A stretch of 31,996 nucleotides of DNA, from assembly GCA_000432275.1 (NCBI GenBank), contig HF995323.1, positions 49,886-81,881 on the forward strand, in the 5' to 3' direction. The position numbers and the translations under genes were made by a program. Origin of the DNA: Proteobacteria bacterium CAG:495 (lineage in GTDB: Bacteria > Pseudomonadota > Alphaproteobacteria > RF32 > CAG-239). The notes beneath the pieces are model-generated. The model made no database searches, had not been told where the DNA came from, and worked only from the letters and a program-made list of their open reading frames with translations. Positions within the stretch are counted from its first letter, which is position 1; every line of letters starts with the position of its first letter. Shown piece by piece: positions 7,970 to 15,470 of this stretch.

Positions 7970-8747
7970 GGTTACCGTCTTGGGAGCCGGGGCCGCTCCC
8001 GGAGTGCCGTCTCTGAGCTGCGGCTGGGGAGATTGCAACCCCGAAAATGCCAAAAATCTCCGCACCCGGACCTCAACTTATTATAATTTCAACGGAACCG
8101 CAATTCTGATTGACACATCTCCGGACTTGCGCCTGCAACTGATTCGCCACCAAATTAAACGGCTGGACGGCGTTCTTTACACGCACACTCATGCGGACCA
8201 TCTTCACGGAATAGATGATTTGCGCGAAATTAACCGAATAAACAACAACAGCCTCAACTTTTATGCCAAAGGCGACGTTGTGGAAACCATCTGTCAGCGT
8301 TTTCCCTATCTGATAGCGTCTCCCGGCTGCGTTAACAACGTTATGCGGCAGCCCAGCCTGATATCCAATGAAATCGAGCATAACGAGGCTTTTTTTATCA
8401 ATAACGTCAAAATCACGCCCGTTCGTCTCATCGGACATAATGCGCCGAGTACCGGTTATGTCTTTAACGACGGCGAATTTGTGCACATAGCGGATTTCAG
8501 GGCCGTAGACGAAGAGGGGCTGAAACAGATAATCGTGCGCCCAAAACTGCTGATAATTCCGCTGACCACGCCGTATGGCCAAAAATTTCACGCCGGATTG
8601 GAAGAAGTTTTGGCTTGTATAGAAAAAATTAACCCGGAACAGGCTATCATAAACCATATGGCAAGCGAGTGCGACTATGACGAGATTGACCGCCTGACGC
8701 CGGAAAACGTTCATCCTGCGTACGACGGGCTGACTGTCGAGTTTTAA
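7962..8747 (+). CDS. PhnP-like metallo-beta-lactamase-fold hydrolase
   Basis: 261 aa. The metal-binding motif HTHADH (H75, H77, D79, H80) continues as HLHGIDDLREI, with later ligands near LIGHN, DFRAVD and the terminal INHMA. It resembles the PhnP/ElaC group of phosphodiesterases that follows tatD in many alphaproteobacteria; the cellular substrate is not known. The N-terminal GWGDCNPEN is characteristic of this tatD-linked subgroup. The start overlaps the tatD stop. The reaction is inferred from fold only. Confidence 0.9.
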   Translation: MTKVTVLGAGAAPGVPSLSCGWGDCNPENAKNLRTRTSTYYNFNGTAILIDTSPDLRLQLIRHQIKRLDGVLYTHTHADHLHGIDDLREINRINNNSLNFYAKGDVVETICQRFPYLIASPGCVNNVMRQPSLISNEIEHNEAFFINNVKITPVRLIGHNAPSTGYVFNDGEFVHIADFRAVDEEGLKQIIVRPKLLIIPLTTPYGQKFHAGLEEVLACIEKINPEQAIINHMASECDYDEIDRLTPENVHPAYDGLTVEF

Positions 8748-8776
8748 ATAATGAAACGATAAAAAGGAAATATAAC

Positions 8777-9646
8777 ATGTTATGTATCTACCACATTGCG
8801 GATAATGACGGAAAAGGCTCCGCCGCCGTTGTAAGAAGCGTTTATCCCGACACTGAGTTTTTTGGCCTGAATCATGATATGGAAATTCCTTATGACGAAA
8901 TACGCAAACATGACAAGATTGTGGTCTGCGACATTGCACTTCCGCTCGACTTTATGTTTGAACTCAGCCGGGACAAGGATTTCACCTGGATTGACCATCA
9001 TGCCTCGGTCATCAACGAATATGACCAAGCCATCAAACAAGGAGAAAAGGAACCCATAAAAGGTTTGCGCCGCGTCGGCACGGCCGCTATTTGCCTGACT
9101 TGGGAATACTTCTATCCTGACAAACCGCTTCCCGAAGGTGTCAAACTGCTCGGGCTTAACGATATTTTCGATTTGCGTGATCCGCGTGTTCGTCCTTTTG
9201 AATATGCCTACCAGTCTTTGGGCGTAAACCGTCCCACCGACAACAACTGGGTTAAGCTTTTTAACAATGAAATCGACATTGACGAAATGGTGCGGATGGG
9301 TGAGTCAATTCTTTCCTGGATTAAAGTGCGCAATGCACGCCTGGTTCGCAGTATGGCCTTTGAGAGCGAATATAACGGGTTAAGATGTGTTTGTGCCAAT
9401 ATGGCTCAGGGGTATTCCGAGTTTTTTGATTCTTTGGAAAACATTAATGATTATGATTTTATGTGCAATTTCTTTATGAATAAGAAAAATCGTTGGAATC
9501 TCTCCTTCTATACGGCCAAAGACGGTGTTGACGTCTCTAAAATAGCGGCAACTTTCGGCGGCGGCGGACACGTCCGGGCGGCAGGAGCCTCCAAGCTCGA
9601 AAAACTTCCCGATTTTCTTGTCCGCGGCAAATTTCCCGTAAAATAA
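8777..9646 (+). CDS. DHH/DHHA1 family phosphoesterase
   Basis: 289 aa cytosolic protein. DHH-domain motifs: D9-N-D11-G near the N-terminus (IADNDGKGSA), VVCDIALP, and the name motif WIDHHAS. The C-terminal DHHA1 substrate-binding motif is FGGGGHVRAAG. Such proteins hydrolyse phosphodiester bonds in short oligonucleotides or cyclic nucleotides (NrnA/NrnB/RecJ superfamily); the short length argues against RecJ. SD AAGGAAAT. It is 29 bp after the PhnP-like gene and closes this run, with a strong terminator at 9681. Confidence 0.88.
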   Translation: MLCIYHIADNDGKGSAAVVRSVYPDTEFFGLNHDMEIPYDEIRKHDKIVVCDIALPLDFMFELSRDKDFTWIDHHASVINEYDQAIKQGEKEPIKGLRRVGTAAICLTWEYFYPDKPLPEGVKLLGLNDIFDLRDPRVRPFEYAYQSLGVNRPTDNNWVKLFNNEIDIDEMVRMGESILSWIKVRNARLVRSMAFESEYNGLRCVCANMAQGYSEFFDSLENINDYDFMCNFFMNKKNRWNLSFYTAKDGVDVSKIAATFGGGGHVRAAGASKLEKLPDFLVRGKFPVK

Positions 9647-9680
9647 GCAGTGTTTTTCTAAATCTTGAAGCATTTGCCGA

Positions 9681-9713
9681 CAGCGCTTATATCTCTTTAA
9701 GCGCTGTTTTTTT
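9681..9713 (+). terminator. Rho-independent terminator
   Basis: Stem CAGCGCTTA (9681-9689) / TAAGCGCTG (9698-9706), 8-nt loop, then seven Ts. Ends the rlpA-to-DHH transcription unit. Confidence 0.9.
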
Positions 9714-9742
9714 ATTTATGTCATATTTTTAGGAGAAACCTG

Positions 9743-10903
9743 ATGCATTTTGATTTCTTTTTGCCGACTCAAATTATCTTTGGCCGCGACCGCCTGCAAG
9801 AACTATCCGAACTCCCCATGCCCGGACGAAAAGCTCTTATCGTCATCACCAACGGACGCTCTATGCGCAACCTCGGTTATCTGGACCGGGTCATCGGATT
9901 GTTGGCGGCTCAAGGCGTTGATGCCGAGATTTTTGATAAAGTTTTGCCCAATCCGATTGAAAAACACGTTATGGAAGCGGCGGAATTCGCCAGAAACTCC
10001 AATTGCGACTTCGTTGTCGGCCTGGGTGGCGGCAGCGCCATCGATTCCGCCAAGGCCATTGCGGTAATGGTTCGCAATCCCGGAACCTACTGGGATTATG
10101 TAAAAGAGAATAAAGATATCACCGAAGAAGTGCTGCCGATTATTGCTATTCCCACTACGGCGGGCACCGGAACCGAGGCTGACCCCTGGACCGTTATCAC
10201 CAATACCGAAACCAACGAAAAAATAGGATATGGAATTCCTGAAACTTTTCCCGCACTGGCCATTGTCGATCCGGCTCTGATGACTTCAGTGCCCAAAAAG
10301 CTGACGGCTTACCAGGGAATGGACGCCTTTTTTCATGCCGCCGAAGGATATTTGGCCTGTGTAGCCCAGCCTATAAGCGATTTGCTGGCTTTGGAAGCTA
10401 TCCGCCAGATAACCAAATTTTTGCCTCAGGCCGTAGAAGACGGAAACAACTTGCAGGCCAGGGAACAAATGGCTTGGGCGAGTACCGCAGCCGGTATAAT
10501 TGAAAGTACGTCCAGTTGTATATCCGAACATTCGATGGAACATGCCTTGTCCGCCTTTTATCCCGATTTGCCGCACGGGGCAGGGCTGGTGGCTTTGTCT
10601 GTTCCATATTTTAGTTATCTTCTCAAAAAAGATGCCGAAAAAGTAAAAGTCCGCTATATTGAAATGGGACGGGCTATGGGTGAAGAAGGAAATACGCCGG
10701 AAATATTCATCGCAGCGTTGAAAAAACTGATAGCCTCCGTCGGTTTGGGCGATTTGAAACTGTCTGATTGGGGGATTAAAGCCGACGAAGCGGAAAAACT
10801 GGCGGCAAATTCCTTTGAGGCTATGGGGACGCTGTATGAACTGGACCCGGTAGCCTTGAATGAAGAAGATGCAAAATGCATTATTTTTGACGCTATAAAA
10901 TAA
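9743..10903 (+). CDS. Iron-containing alcohol dehydrogenase
   Basis: 386 aa, group III (Fe-dependent) alcohol dehydrogenase. The nucleotide-binding motif GGGSAIDSAKAIAV is followed by IPTTAGTGTEADPW. The metal site is supplied by the aspartate in YQGMDAFFHAAEGY and the histidines in SEHSMEHALSAFYPDLPHGAG. Such enzymes interconvert aldehydes or ketones and alcohols with NAD(P)H; 1-propanediol, butanol and methylglyoxal-type substrates are possible, and none can be chosen from sequence. Strong SD AGGAGAAACCTG. It is monocistronic between two terminators. An enzyme of this kind fits fermentative or oxygen-limited life (inference). Confidence 0.92.
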   Translation: MHFDFFLPTQIIFGRDRLQELSELPMPGRKALIVITNGRSMRNLGYLDRVIGLLAAQGVDAEIFDKVLPNPIEKHVMEAAEFARNSNCDFVVGLGGGSAIDSAKAIAVMVRNPGTYWDYVKENKDITEEVLPIIAIPTTAGTGTEADPWTVITNTETNEKIGYGIPETFPALAIVDPALMTSVPKKLTAYQGMDAFFHAAEGYLACVAQPISDLLALEAIRQITKFLPQAVEDGNNLQAREQMAWASTAAGIIESTSSCISEHSMEHALSAFYPDLPHGAGLVALSVPYFSYLLKKDAEKVKVRYIEMGRAMGEEGNTPEIFIAALKKLIASVGLGDLKLSDWGIKADEAEKLAANSFEAMGTLYELDPVALNEEDAKCIIFDAIK

Positions 10904-10910
10904 ATATAAA

Positions 10911-10940
10911 AAAGAGGAGCTTAATCAAAAACTCCTCTTT
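10911..10940. terminator. Bidirectional terminator between convergent genes
   Basis: Stem AAAGAGGAG (10911-10919) / CTCCTCTTT (10932-10940), loop 12 nt, T-rich on both sides. It separates the alcohol dehydrogenase from the minus-strand hexapeptide-repeat gene. Confidence 0.85.
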
Positions 10941-10957
10941 CTTTTTGTTTTTTAGTT

Positions 10958-11479
10958 TTAAACGGTTTCTCCCGCTTCAATCAACATGCCTGCGTCAATT
11001 ATCACACCGTCTGAAATGGTGGCATCGTCTTCTATGACCGCATTTGCACAAATTTCGACATTGTTGCCGATTTTAACGTTTGCACCGATTTTGCAGCCTT
11101 GCTTAATGACAGTACTGTTACCGATGACCGTATTGGCTCCCACTGTCGAATATTTGTCAACAATACAACAATGTCCGACTGAAACGTTATTTCCGATAAG
11201 TGTCTTAACCCCGAGAAAAGCGTTGTTCTTAAGCAGAACCTTGTTTCCGACTGAGCTGTCGCTCTGAATCACAACATGATGCGTAACGATTGAATCTTTT
11301 CCGATTTCAACACCGTCGTGAATTATGCTGTGAACACCGATTTTAGTGTTGGCTCCGACCAAAACTCCGCCGGCAACATATGAGGAATGCCCCACAGAAT
11401 TATTGCCTTTAAATACCGCACCGGGTCTGACAACGGCATTACTTCCTAAGTTAATGCCATAAATAAAATTTTGTTCCAT
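10958..11479 (-). CDS. Left-handed beta-helix (hexapeptide-repeat) protein, putative acyltransferase
   Basis: 173 aa made almost entirely of hexapeptide coils ([LIV]G-x4): for example VGANTKIGVHSIIHDGVEIG and IGNNVSVGHCCIVD. No signal peptide and no C-terminal helical domain. Such folds form trimers and usually carry acetyl- or acyltransferase sites (LpxA/LpxD/maltose acetyltransferase superfamily); candidate catalytic histidines are in VTHHVV and VGHCC. It could instead be a non-catalytic helix. There is no recognisable Shine-Dalgarno before the ATG (the leader is almost pure A/T), as also holds for the neighbouring LpxA-like gene. Substrate unknown; its position next to a second beta-helix enzyme suggests a shared pathway. 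Confidence 0.75.
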   Translation of the reverse strand: MEQNFIYGINLGSNAVVRPGAVFKGNNSVGHSSYVAGGVLVGANTKIGVHSIIHDGVEIGKDSIVTHHVVIQSDSSVGNKVLLKNNAFLGVKTLIGNNVSVGHCCIVDKYSTVGANTVIGNSTVIKQGCKIGANVKIGNNVEICANAVIEDDATISDGVIIDAGMLIEAGETV

Positions 11480-11593
11480 AATAACAATATATTAATTTAT
11501 AAATGAGAAATATCACCCGATTCCTTATCACAAAAAAATACGACTGTAAACAGACAAAATATACATTTTCTATTAAATTTGTTTAAAAAAAAC

Positions 11594-11626
11594 AAAAAAG
11601 GTCAACCTCGACGGTCAACCTTTTTT
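11594..11626 (-). terminator. Terminator of LpxA-like gene
   Basis: Interrupted stem: AAAAAAGGT (11594-11602) pairs with ACCTTTTTT (11618-11626), an inner ACC/GGT pair closes a TCGAC loop, and there are CA/CA mismatches between. Minus-strand T-run follows. It also contains the direct repeat GGTCAACC twice. Confidence 0.7.
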
Positions 11627-11639
11627 ATTAACGAAGATA

Positions 11640-12650
11640 TTATCTCTTTATCTTCATTAATTTTCTTCCGTTTTGCTCCCTTTCCAGGAAAGCTTTTATA
11701 ACCTCATAGGCTTTCTGATTCCATTGGCCTTTGTTGTTATAATATTCAAGCTTTCTAAGAGCTCTTTCCACATCGGGAGCCGCACTGGCCACATCCTCAA
11801 CCATACTGGCAACCATCTGAAGAACATCGTCTTCATAGCTGCCGAATTCGAGATTTTCGGCTAACGGGCGCTTGTTATATCCGACTATCTTGGTTCCGAT
11901 GACCTTGGCAAACGGTACAACATTTTTGGTGATGGAAGCATTCATACCAACCATGGCGCCGGCACCGATAATGCTGAACTGATGAGCTACCGTCTGCATA
12001 CCCAGATTGGCCCCGGTTCCCACTTCCACGTGTCCTGCCAGCGATACGCCTGAGGAGATAATGGTCGTGAACGCTCTCGGACTATCGGGAATTTCCTGTC
12101 CGACAGCAACCAAGTCATTATGGTTAATGGTAACTTTGTCCATTGAGTAGACATGGTCGCCAATCTTGGTTGTATCACCTTTTTTGGTCGCTTCGCCAAC
12201 GTTAATGATGGTGTTCTCGCCAAAAAAGTTATGGTCACCGATTTCAAGATGTCCCTCATAATGGTGGTCACCAATGTCTTTTGGCCAGAAACCGATGATT
12301 GAACCGGATAAAAATTCATTATTGGCACCAATAACCGTGTTTCCTCGTAAAACGCAGTTTGAGTGAACCTTGTTATTTTTTCCTAAGGCCACGCCGGTTT
12401 CTATAGTAACATTGTTTCCGATACGACATCCGTCCGGAATAATAACATTGTCACCAATAGTGACGTTATTGCCCAACTCAACGTTTGTTCCAATAGTCAC
12501 GCCGTTGCCGATTGAGCAGCAATTTCCGATTTTAGACGTTGCTTTTTCTTCAGTTGAAGAACCGACAATGACATTGTTACCAAAAGTGTTGAAGTTTCCG
12601 ATTTCAGCGACGATAACGCATCTTTCGCCATAAAAATTTAATTTTTCCAT
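11640..12650 (-). CDS. LpxA-like acyltransferase with extended beta-helix
   Basis: 336 aa. About ten N-terminal hexapeptide coils (IGNGVTIGTNVELGNNVTIG and similar) lead into an LpxA-like core: FWPKDIGDHHYEG, IGDHNFFGENTIIN, then DKVTINHNDLV, whose H177 aligns by context with the catalytic histidine of UDP-GlcNAc acyltransferase. The LpxA hallmark AGHVEVGTGANLGM...AHQF follows. A short helical C-terminus (260-336) is also LpxA-like. LpxA is normally ~260 aa and sits with lpxD/fabZ; this orphan is longer and has no such neighbours, so it is probably an LpxA paralogue acylating another nucleotide sugar or glycan precursor. It has no clear SD. A weak minus-strand promoter (TTAAGC, 17 bp, TATTAT) lies upstream and its leader contains a hairpin. 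Confidence 0.75.
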   Translation of the reverse strand: MEKLNFYGERCVIVAEIGNFNTFGNNVIVGSSTEEKATSKIGNCCSIGNGVTIGTNVELGNNVTIGDNVIIPDGCRIGNNVTIETGVALGKNNKVHSNCVLRGNTVIGANNEFLSGSIIGFWPKDIGDHHYEGHLEIGDHNFFGENTIINVGEATKKGDTTKIGDHVYSMDKVTINHNDLVAVGQEIPDSPRAFTTIISSGVSLAGHVEVGTGANLGMQTVAHQFSIIGAGAMVGMNASITKNVVPFAKVIGTKIVGYNKRPLAENLEFGSYEDDVLQMVASMVEDVASAAPDVERALRKLEYYNNKGQWNQKAYEVIKAFLEREQNGRKLMKIKR

Positions 12651-12666
12651 TTGTTTTAATATTTGT

Positions 12667-12682
12667 GGCAGGCGGTCCTGCC
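12667..12682 (-). promoter_or_regulatory. Leader hairpin upstream of LpxA-like gene
   Basis: Perfect GC-rich stem GGCAGG (12667-12672) / CCTGCC (12677-12682) with a 4-nt loop, ending 17 bp before the ATG of the minus-strand gene, in otherwise very AT-rich DNA. It could stabilise the mRNA or position ribosomes on a leader lacking a Shine-Dalgarno. Function inferred only. Confidence 0.45.
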
Positions 12683-12838
12683 TGGTTTATAATAAATCTA
12701 TAATTATTTTCGCTTAATGAAACTAATATATCATAGAATCAAAACCTCTGCAATAGACAAAATTATATTTTTTTGTTTTTTTTTCGAAAAATATTCAATA
12801 AAACAGAGATTTTCCTGTAAAAAGCTTTATCTTTTCAC

Positions 12839-12866
12839 TTGAGAAATTTTCAGGATGTTGTAAACT
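12839..12866 (+). promoter_or_regulatory. Putative metG promoter
   Basis: TTGAGA (12839-12844), 16-bp spacer, TAAACT (12861-12866), about 47 bp before the metG ATG. The -10 is identical to the one proposed at 1505-1510. By-eye call. The rest of 12651-12912 is AT-rich with no gene visible. Confidence 0.4.
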
Positions 12867-12912
12867 TGCCGGGTTAATAATCAAAAATAAACAAATCATA
12901 TGGAGAAACTTA

Positions 12913-14610
12913 ATGTCTAAGATTTTGATTACCTCTGCATTACCCTACGTAAACGGTGTGCCGCATTTGGGACATATGGTAGGCTGTCTGCTTCCTTCGG
13001 ACGTGTATGCGCGGTTTAATCGAATGTTGGGCAACGAGGTTCTCTATATCTGCGGAACCGACGAACACGGAACCCCGTCGGAAGTCGGCGCCGCCAAAGA
13101 GGGAATGGACATTGGCGAATACTGCACCAAATATCACAACCGCCACAAAGAAGCTTACGATGCCTTTAATTTGTCCTTTGACTACTTCGGCCGTACCAGC
13201 AGCCTCCAAAATGAGGAAATAACGTATCATATTTTTGAACAATTGGACAAAAACGGCTACATTGAGGAGAAGTCAATCAAACAGATTTTTTCTGTCGACG
13301 ACAACCGCTTTCTTCCCGACCGTTATGTGACCGGAACCTGTCCGCATTGCGGTTACGACAAAGCCCGCGGCGACCAGTGCGAAAACTGTACCAAAGTCCT
13401 CGAGCCAACTGAATTGATTAACCCGCGCTCCACCATTTCCGGTTCTACCAATCTGGAGGTGAGGGAGACCAAACATTTGTTCCTGAAGCTGCCGTTGCTT
13501 GAAAAACGGCTTGCCGAATGGGTCAAAACCAAGGAGCCGTTTTGGCCGGACGTCGCTTATTCTATCGCTCAGAAATGGCTTAAAGAGGGTCTGCAGGAAC
13601 GTTGCATCACCCGTGACCTTAAATGGGGCTTTTCCGTTCCCAAACCCGGTTTTGAGGGTAAAGTTTTTTATGTATGGTTTGACGCCCCCATCGGCTATAT
13701 CGGCATCACCAAGCAATGGGCAGATGAAAAACCGGCGGAACGCGACTGGAAAAGCTGGTGGCTCGGGGCCAAAGACGTCCGTTATATTGAGTTTATGGGC
13801 AAAGACAACGTTCCTTTTCACTCAATTTCTTTTCCTGCAACCTTACTGGGAACCAGCGAAGATTGGACTTTTGTCGACTACCTCAAGGGAATGAGTTATC
13901 TGACCTATGAGGGCGGCAAATTTTCAAAATCTGAAAAACGCGGTATTTTTGCCGAAGACGCCGTTAAAGAGTTTCCTGCCGATTATTGGCGCTATTGGTT
14001 GATGTCTAATGCGCCTGAAGGCTCTGATGCCTCTTTCAGCTTTGATCTTTTTGCATCCGTGGTCAACAAGGATTTAAACGGCGTTCTGGGCAATTTTGTT
14101 TCCCGCGTTCTGAAGATGACGGCGTCAAAAATCGGAGAGCAAATTCCCGCCGGCGGCGAAATGACCGACATTGAAAAAGATTTAATCGGCGTGTTGCAAA
14201 ACCGGGTTAACGACTATCTGAAATATATGAACGACCTTGAATTCCGCAAAGCGCTAAACGAGCTGCGTGCCGTTTGGGTGGAAGGAAACAATTACATTTC
14301 GACCACTGAACCGTGGACCGTTATTAAGACGGACGCCGAACGTGCTGCCGCCATTCTGCGCACCTGTATAAACCTCATTCGCATCTTTGCCGTCTTGAGC
14401 GCTCCGATTATGCCGGCAACCTCAGCCGCCATGTTAAACAAGCTCGGACTAACGTCGGCAGACGTCCCCAGCCTCAAAGACTTTGACATCAGCAAAGAGA
14501 TTACCGCCCTTGAAGCGGGACGGCCGTTTACGGTCGGCGATATGCTGTTTGAGCGTATTACGCCGGAACGGGTCGAAGAACTTAAACAAAAATATGGAAG
14601 TGAAAAATAA
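12913..14610 (+). CDS. metG: Methionyl-tRNA synthetase (zinc-knuckle type)
   Basis: 565 aa class I synthetase that charges tRNA-Met. HIGH-type motif HLGH (18-21) in TSALPYVNGVPHLGH; KMSKS-type motif KFSKS (336-340). The CP domain carries a four-cysteine zinc knuckle C143-P-H-C146 ... C156-E-N-C159. The TSALPYVN opening and GTDEHGTPSEVGA resemble the archaeal/eukaryotic/E. coli-like group more than the usual alphaproteobacterial enzyme (which typically opens TTPIYYVNG and lies between holB and tatD). No C-terminal tRNA-binding EMAP domain is present. Good SD GGAGAAA. The stop overlaps the next ATG (TAATG). Confidence 0.95.
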   Translation: MSKILITSALPYVNGVPHLGHMVGCLLPSDVYARFNRMLGNEVLYICGTDEHGTPSEVGAAKEGMDIGEYCTKYHNRHKEAYDAFNLSFDYFGRTSSLQNEEITYHIFEQLDKNGYIEEKSIKQIFSVDDNRFLPDRYVTGTCPHCGYDKARGDQCENCTKVLEPTELINPRSTISGSTNLEVRETKHLFLKLPLLEKRLAEWVKTKEPFWPDVAYSIAQKWLKEGLQERCITRDLKWGFSVPKPGFEGKVFYVWFDAPIGYIGITKQWADEKPAERDWKSWWLGAKDVRYIEFMGKDNVPFHSISFPATLLGTSEDWTFVDYLKGMSYLTYEGGKFSKSEKRGIFAEDAVKEFPADYWRYWLMSNAPEGSDASFSFDLFASVVNKDLNGVLGNFVSRVLKMTASKIGEQIPAGGEMTDIEKDLIGVLQNRVNDYLKYMNDLEFRKALNELRAVWVEGNNYISTTEPWTVIKTDAERAAAILRTCINLIRIFAVLSAPIMPATSAAMLNKLGLTSADVPSLKDFDISKEITALEAGRPFTVGDMLFERITPERVEELKQKYGSEK

Positions 14611-15443
14611 TGAAAAAACGCCGTGAAGACGAATATTTGGGCCCCAGTCGCGGATGGGCCAAAATAATGCACAAAACAGCAATGTTTGTTTTGTGGCCGC
14701 TGCGCCGCCCGTTATGGTTTCTGCTGATTTTGTTTATAGCCTTTATGGCTCCGACGTTTATGGGCGTAAAACCGGCGGAGGTACATTTATGGTACTGGAA
14801 TAAGCTCAAGTCTTCGTCATCGGAAGTCTCGAATATTGTTTCGGACAAGACCAAAGAGATTATGCCCAACCTTCCCAAGGTCGAGCTGCCGTCGTTCAAG
14901 GTTTCTTCCACGGCAGACAAGACTGCTCCCGCCGCCAAGGTGATAGATATGCCGGTTAAGGAAATCCGCCGCAAAATGTTCGAAAAGGCAAAAGCGGCGC
15001 CTGTTGCTATTGATATTATGCAACAACGCGACACCATAACCGTTCCCGCCGATCATCCGGTGCCCGACACCGAAAAAGTCGTCGTGGTATCTTCCTCCGC
15101 GGTCAATCAGCCGCCCGTCAAAAAGAAACTGGCTTTGGTTTATGTTAACGAACCGAAAACAATCAGCGGCCCGGCTATAGTTGCAAATGCCAATGAATTG
15201 ATTATAAATAATGAAACAATCTTTCTGTTCGGTATCTATGTTGACCCTAACACTTCAAAAGGGCAGGAAGCTAAGGTATTTCTGGATAAAACGATTGGCG
15301 GCCGCAATGTGGACTGCAACATTGAGGCTTATACTTATCAGGGAATAGCCACCGGCATCTGCAATGTCGGACAGACAAACCTGAACAAAGCTTTGGTTGA
15401 GAAGGGAATGTCTAAAAACGTCGCTCTGGAGCTGAACGATTAG
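14610..15443 (+). CDS. Membrane-anchored protein with degenerate staphylococcal-nuclease-like domain
   Basis: 277 aa. A basic N-terminus (KKRREDE) precedes one transmembrane helix at about 25-50 (RRPLWFLLILFIAFMAPTFM), then a variable proline/lysine-rich linker to about residue 175. The C-terminal ~100 residues follow the SNase/TNase layout: FLFGIYVDP, GQEAKVFLDKTIGGRNVDCN, YQGIATGICNVGQTNLNKALVEKGM. In active nucleases the first arginine (RLxGIDxPE), the glutamate and the YGR arginine are catalytic. Here they read FLFG, DPN and YQG, so all three appear lost, implying a binding or structural role. Translationally coupled to metG. Orientation (C-terminus probably periplasmic) is inferred. Confidence 0.75.
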   Translation: MKKRREDEYLGPSRGWAKIMHKTAMFVLWPLRRPLWFLLILFIAFMAPTFMGVKPAEVHLWYWNKLKSSSSEVSNIVSDKTKEIMPNLPKVELPSFKVSSTADKTAPAAKVIDMPVKEIRRKMFEKAKAAPVAIDIMQQRDTITVPADHPVPDTEKVVVVSSSAVNQPPVKKKLALVYVNEPKTISGPAIVANANELIINNETIFLFGIYVDPNTSKGQEAKVFLDKTIGGRNVDCNIEAYTYQGIATGICNVGQTNLNKALVEKGMSKNVALELND

Positions 15444-15470
15444 GCTTTAATTTTATAGAGGATTTATCTC

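Noticed and set aside
8073..8939. 288-codon open frame on the minus strand
   Set aside because: It lies opposite the PhnP-like hydrolase and the DHH gene start, both with intact catalytic motifs; its translation has no recognisable features.
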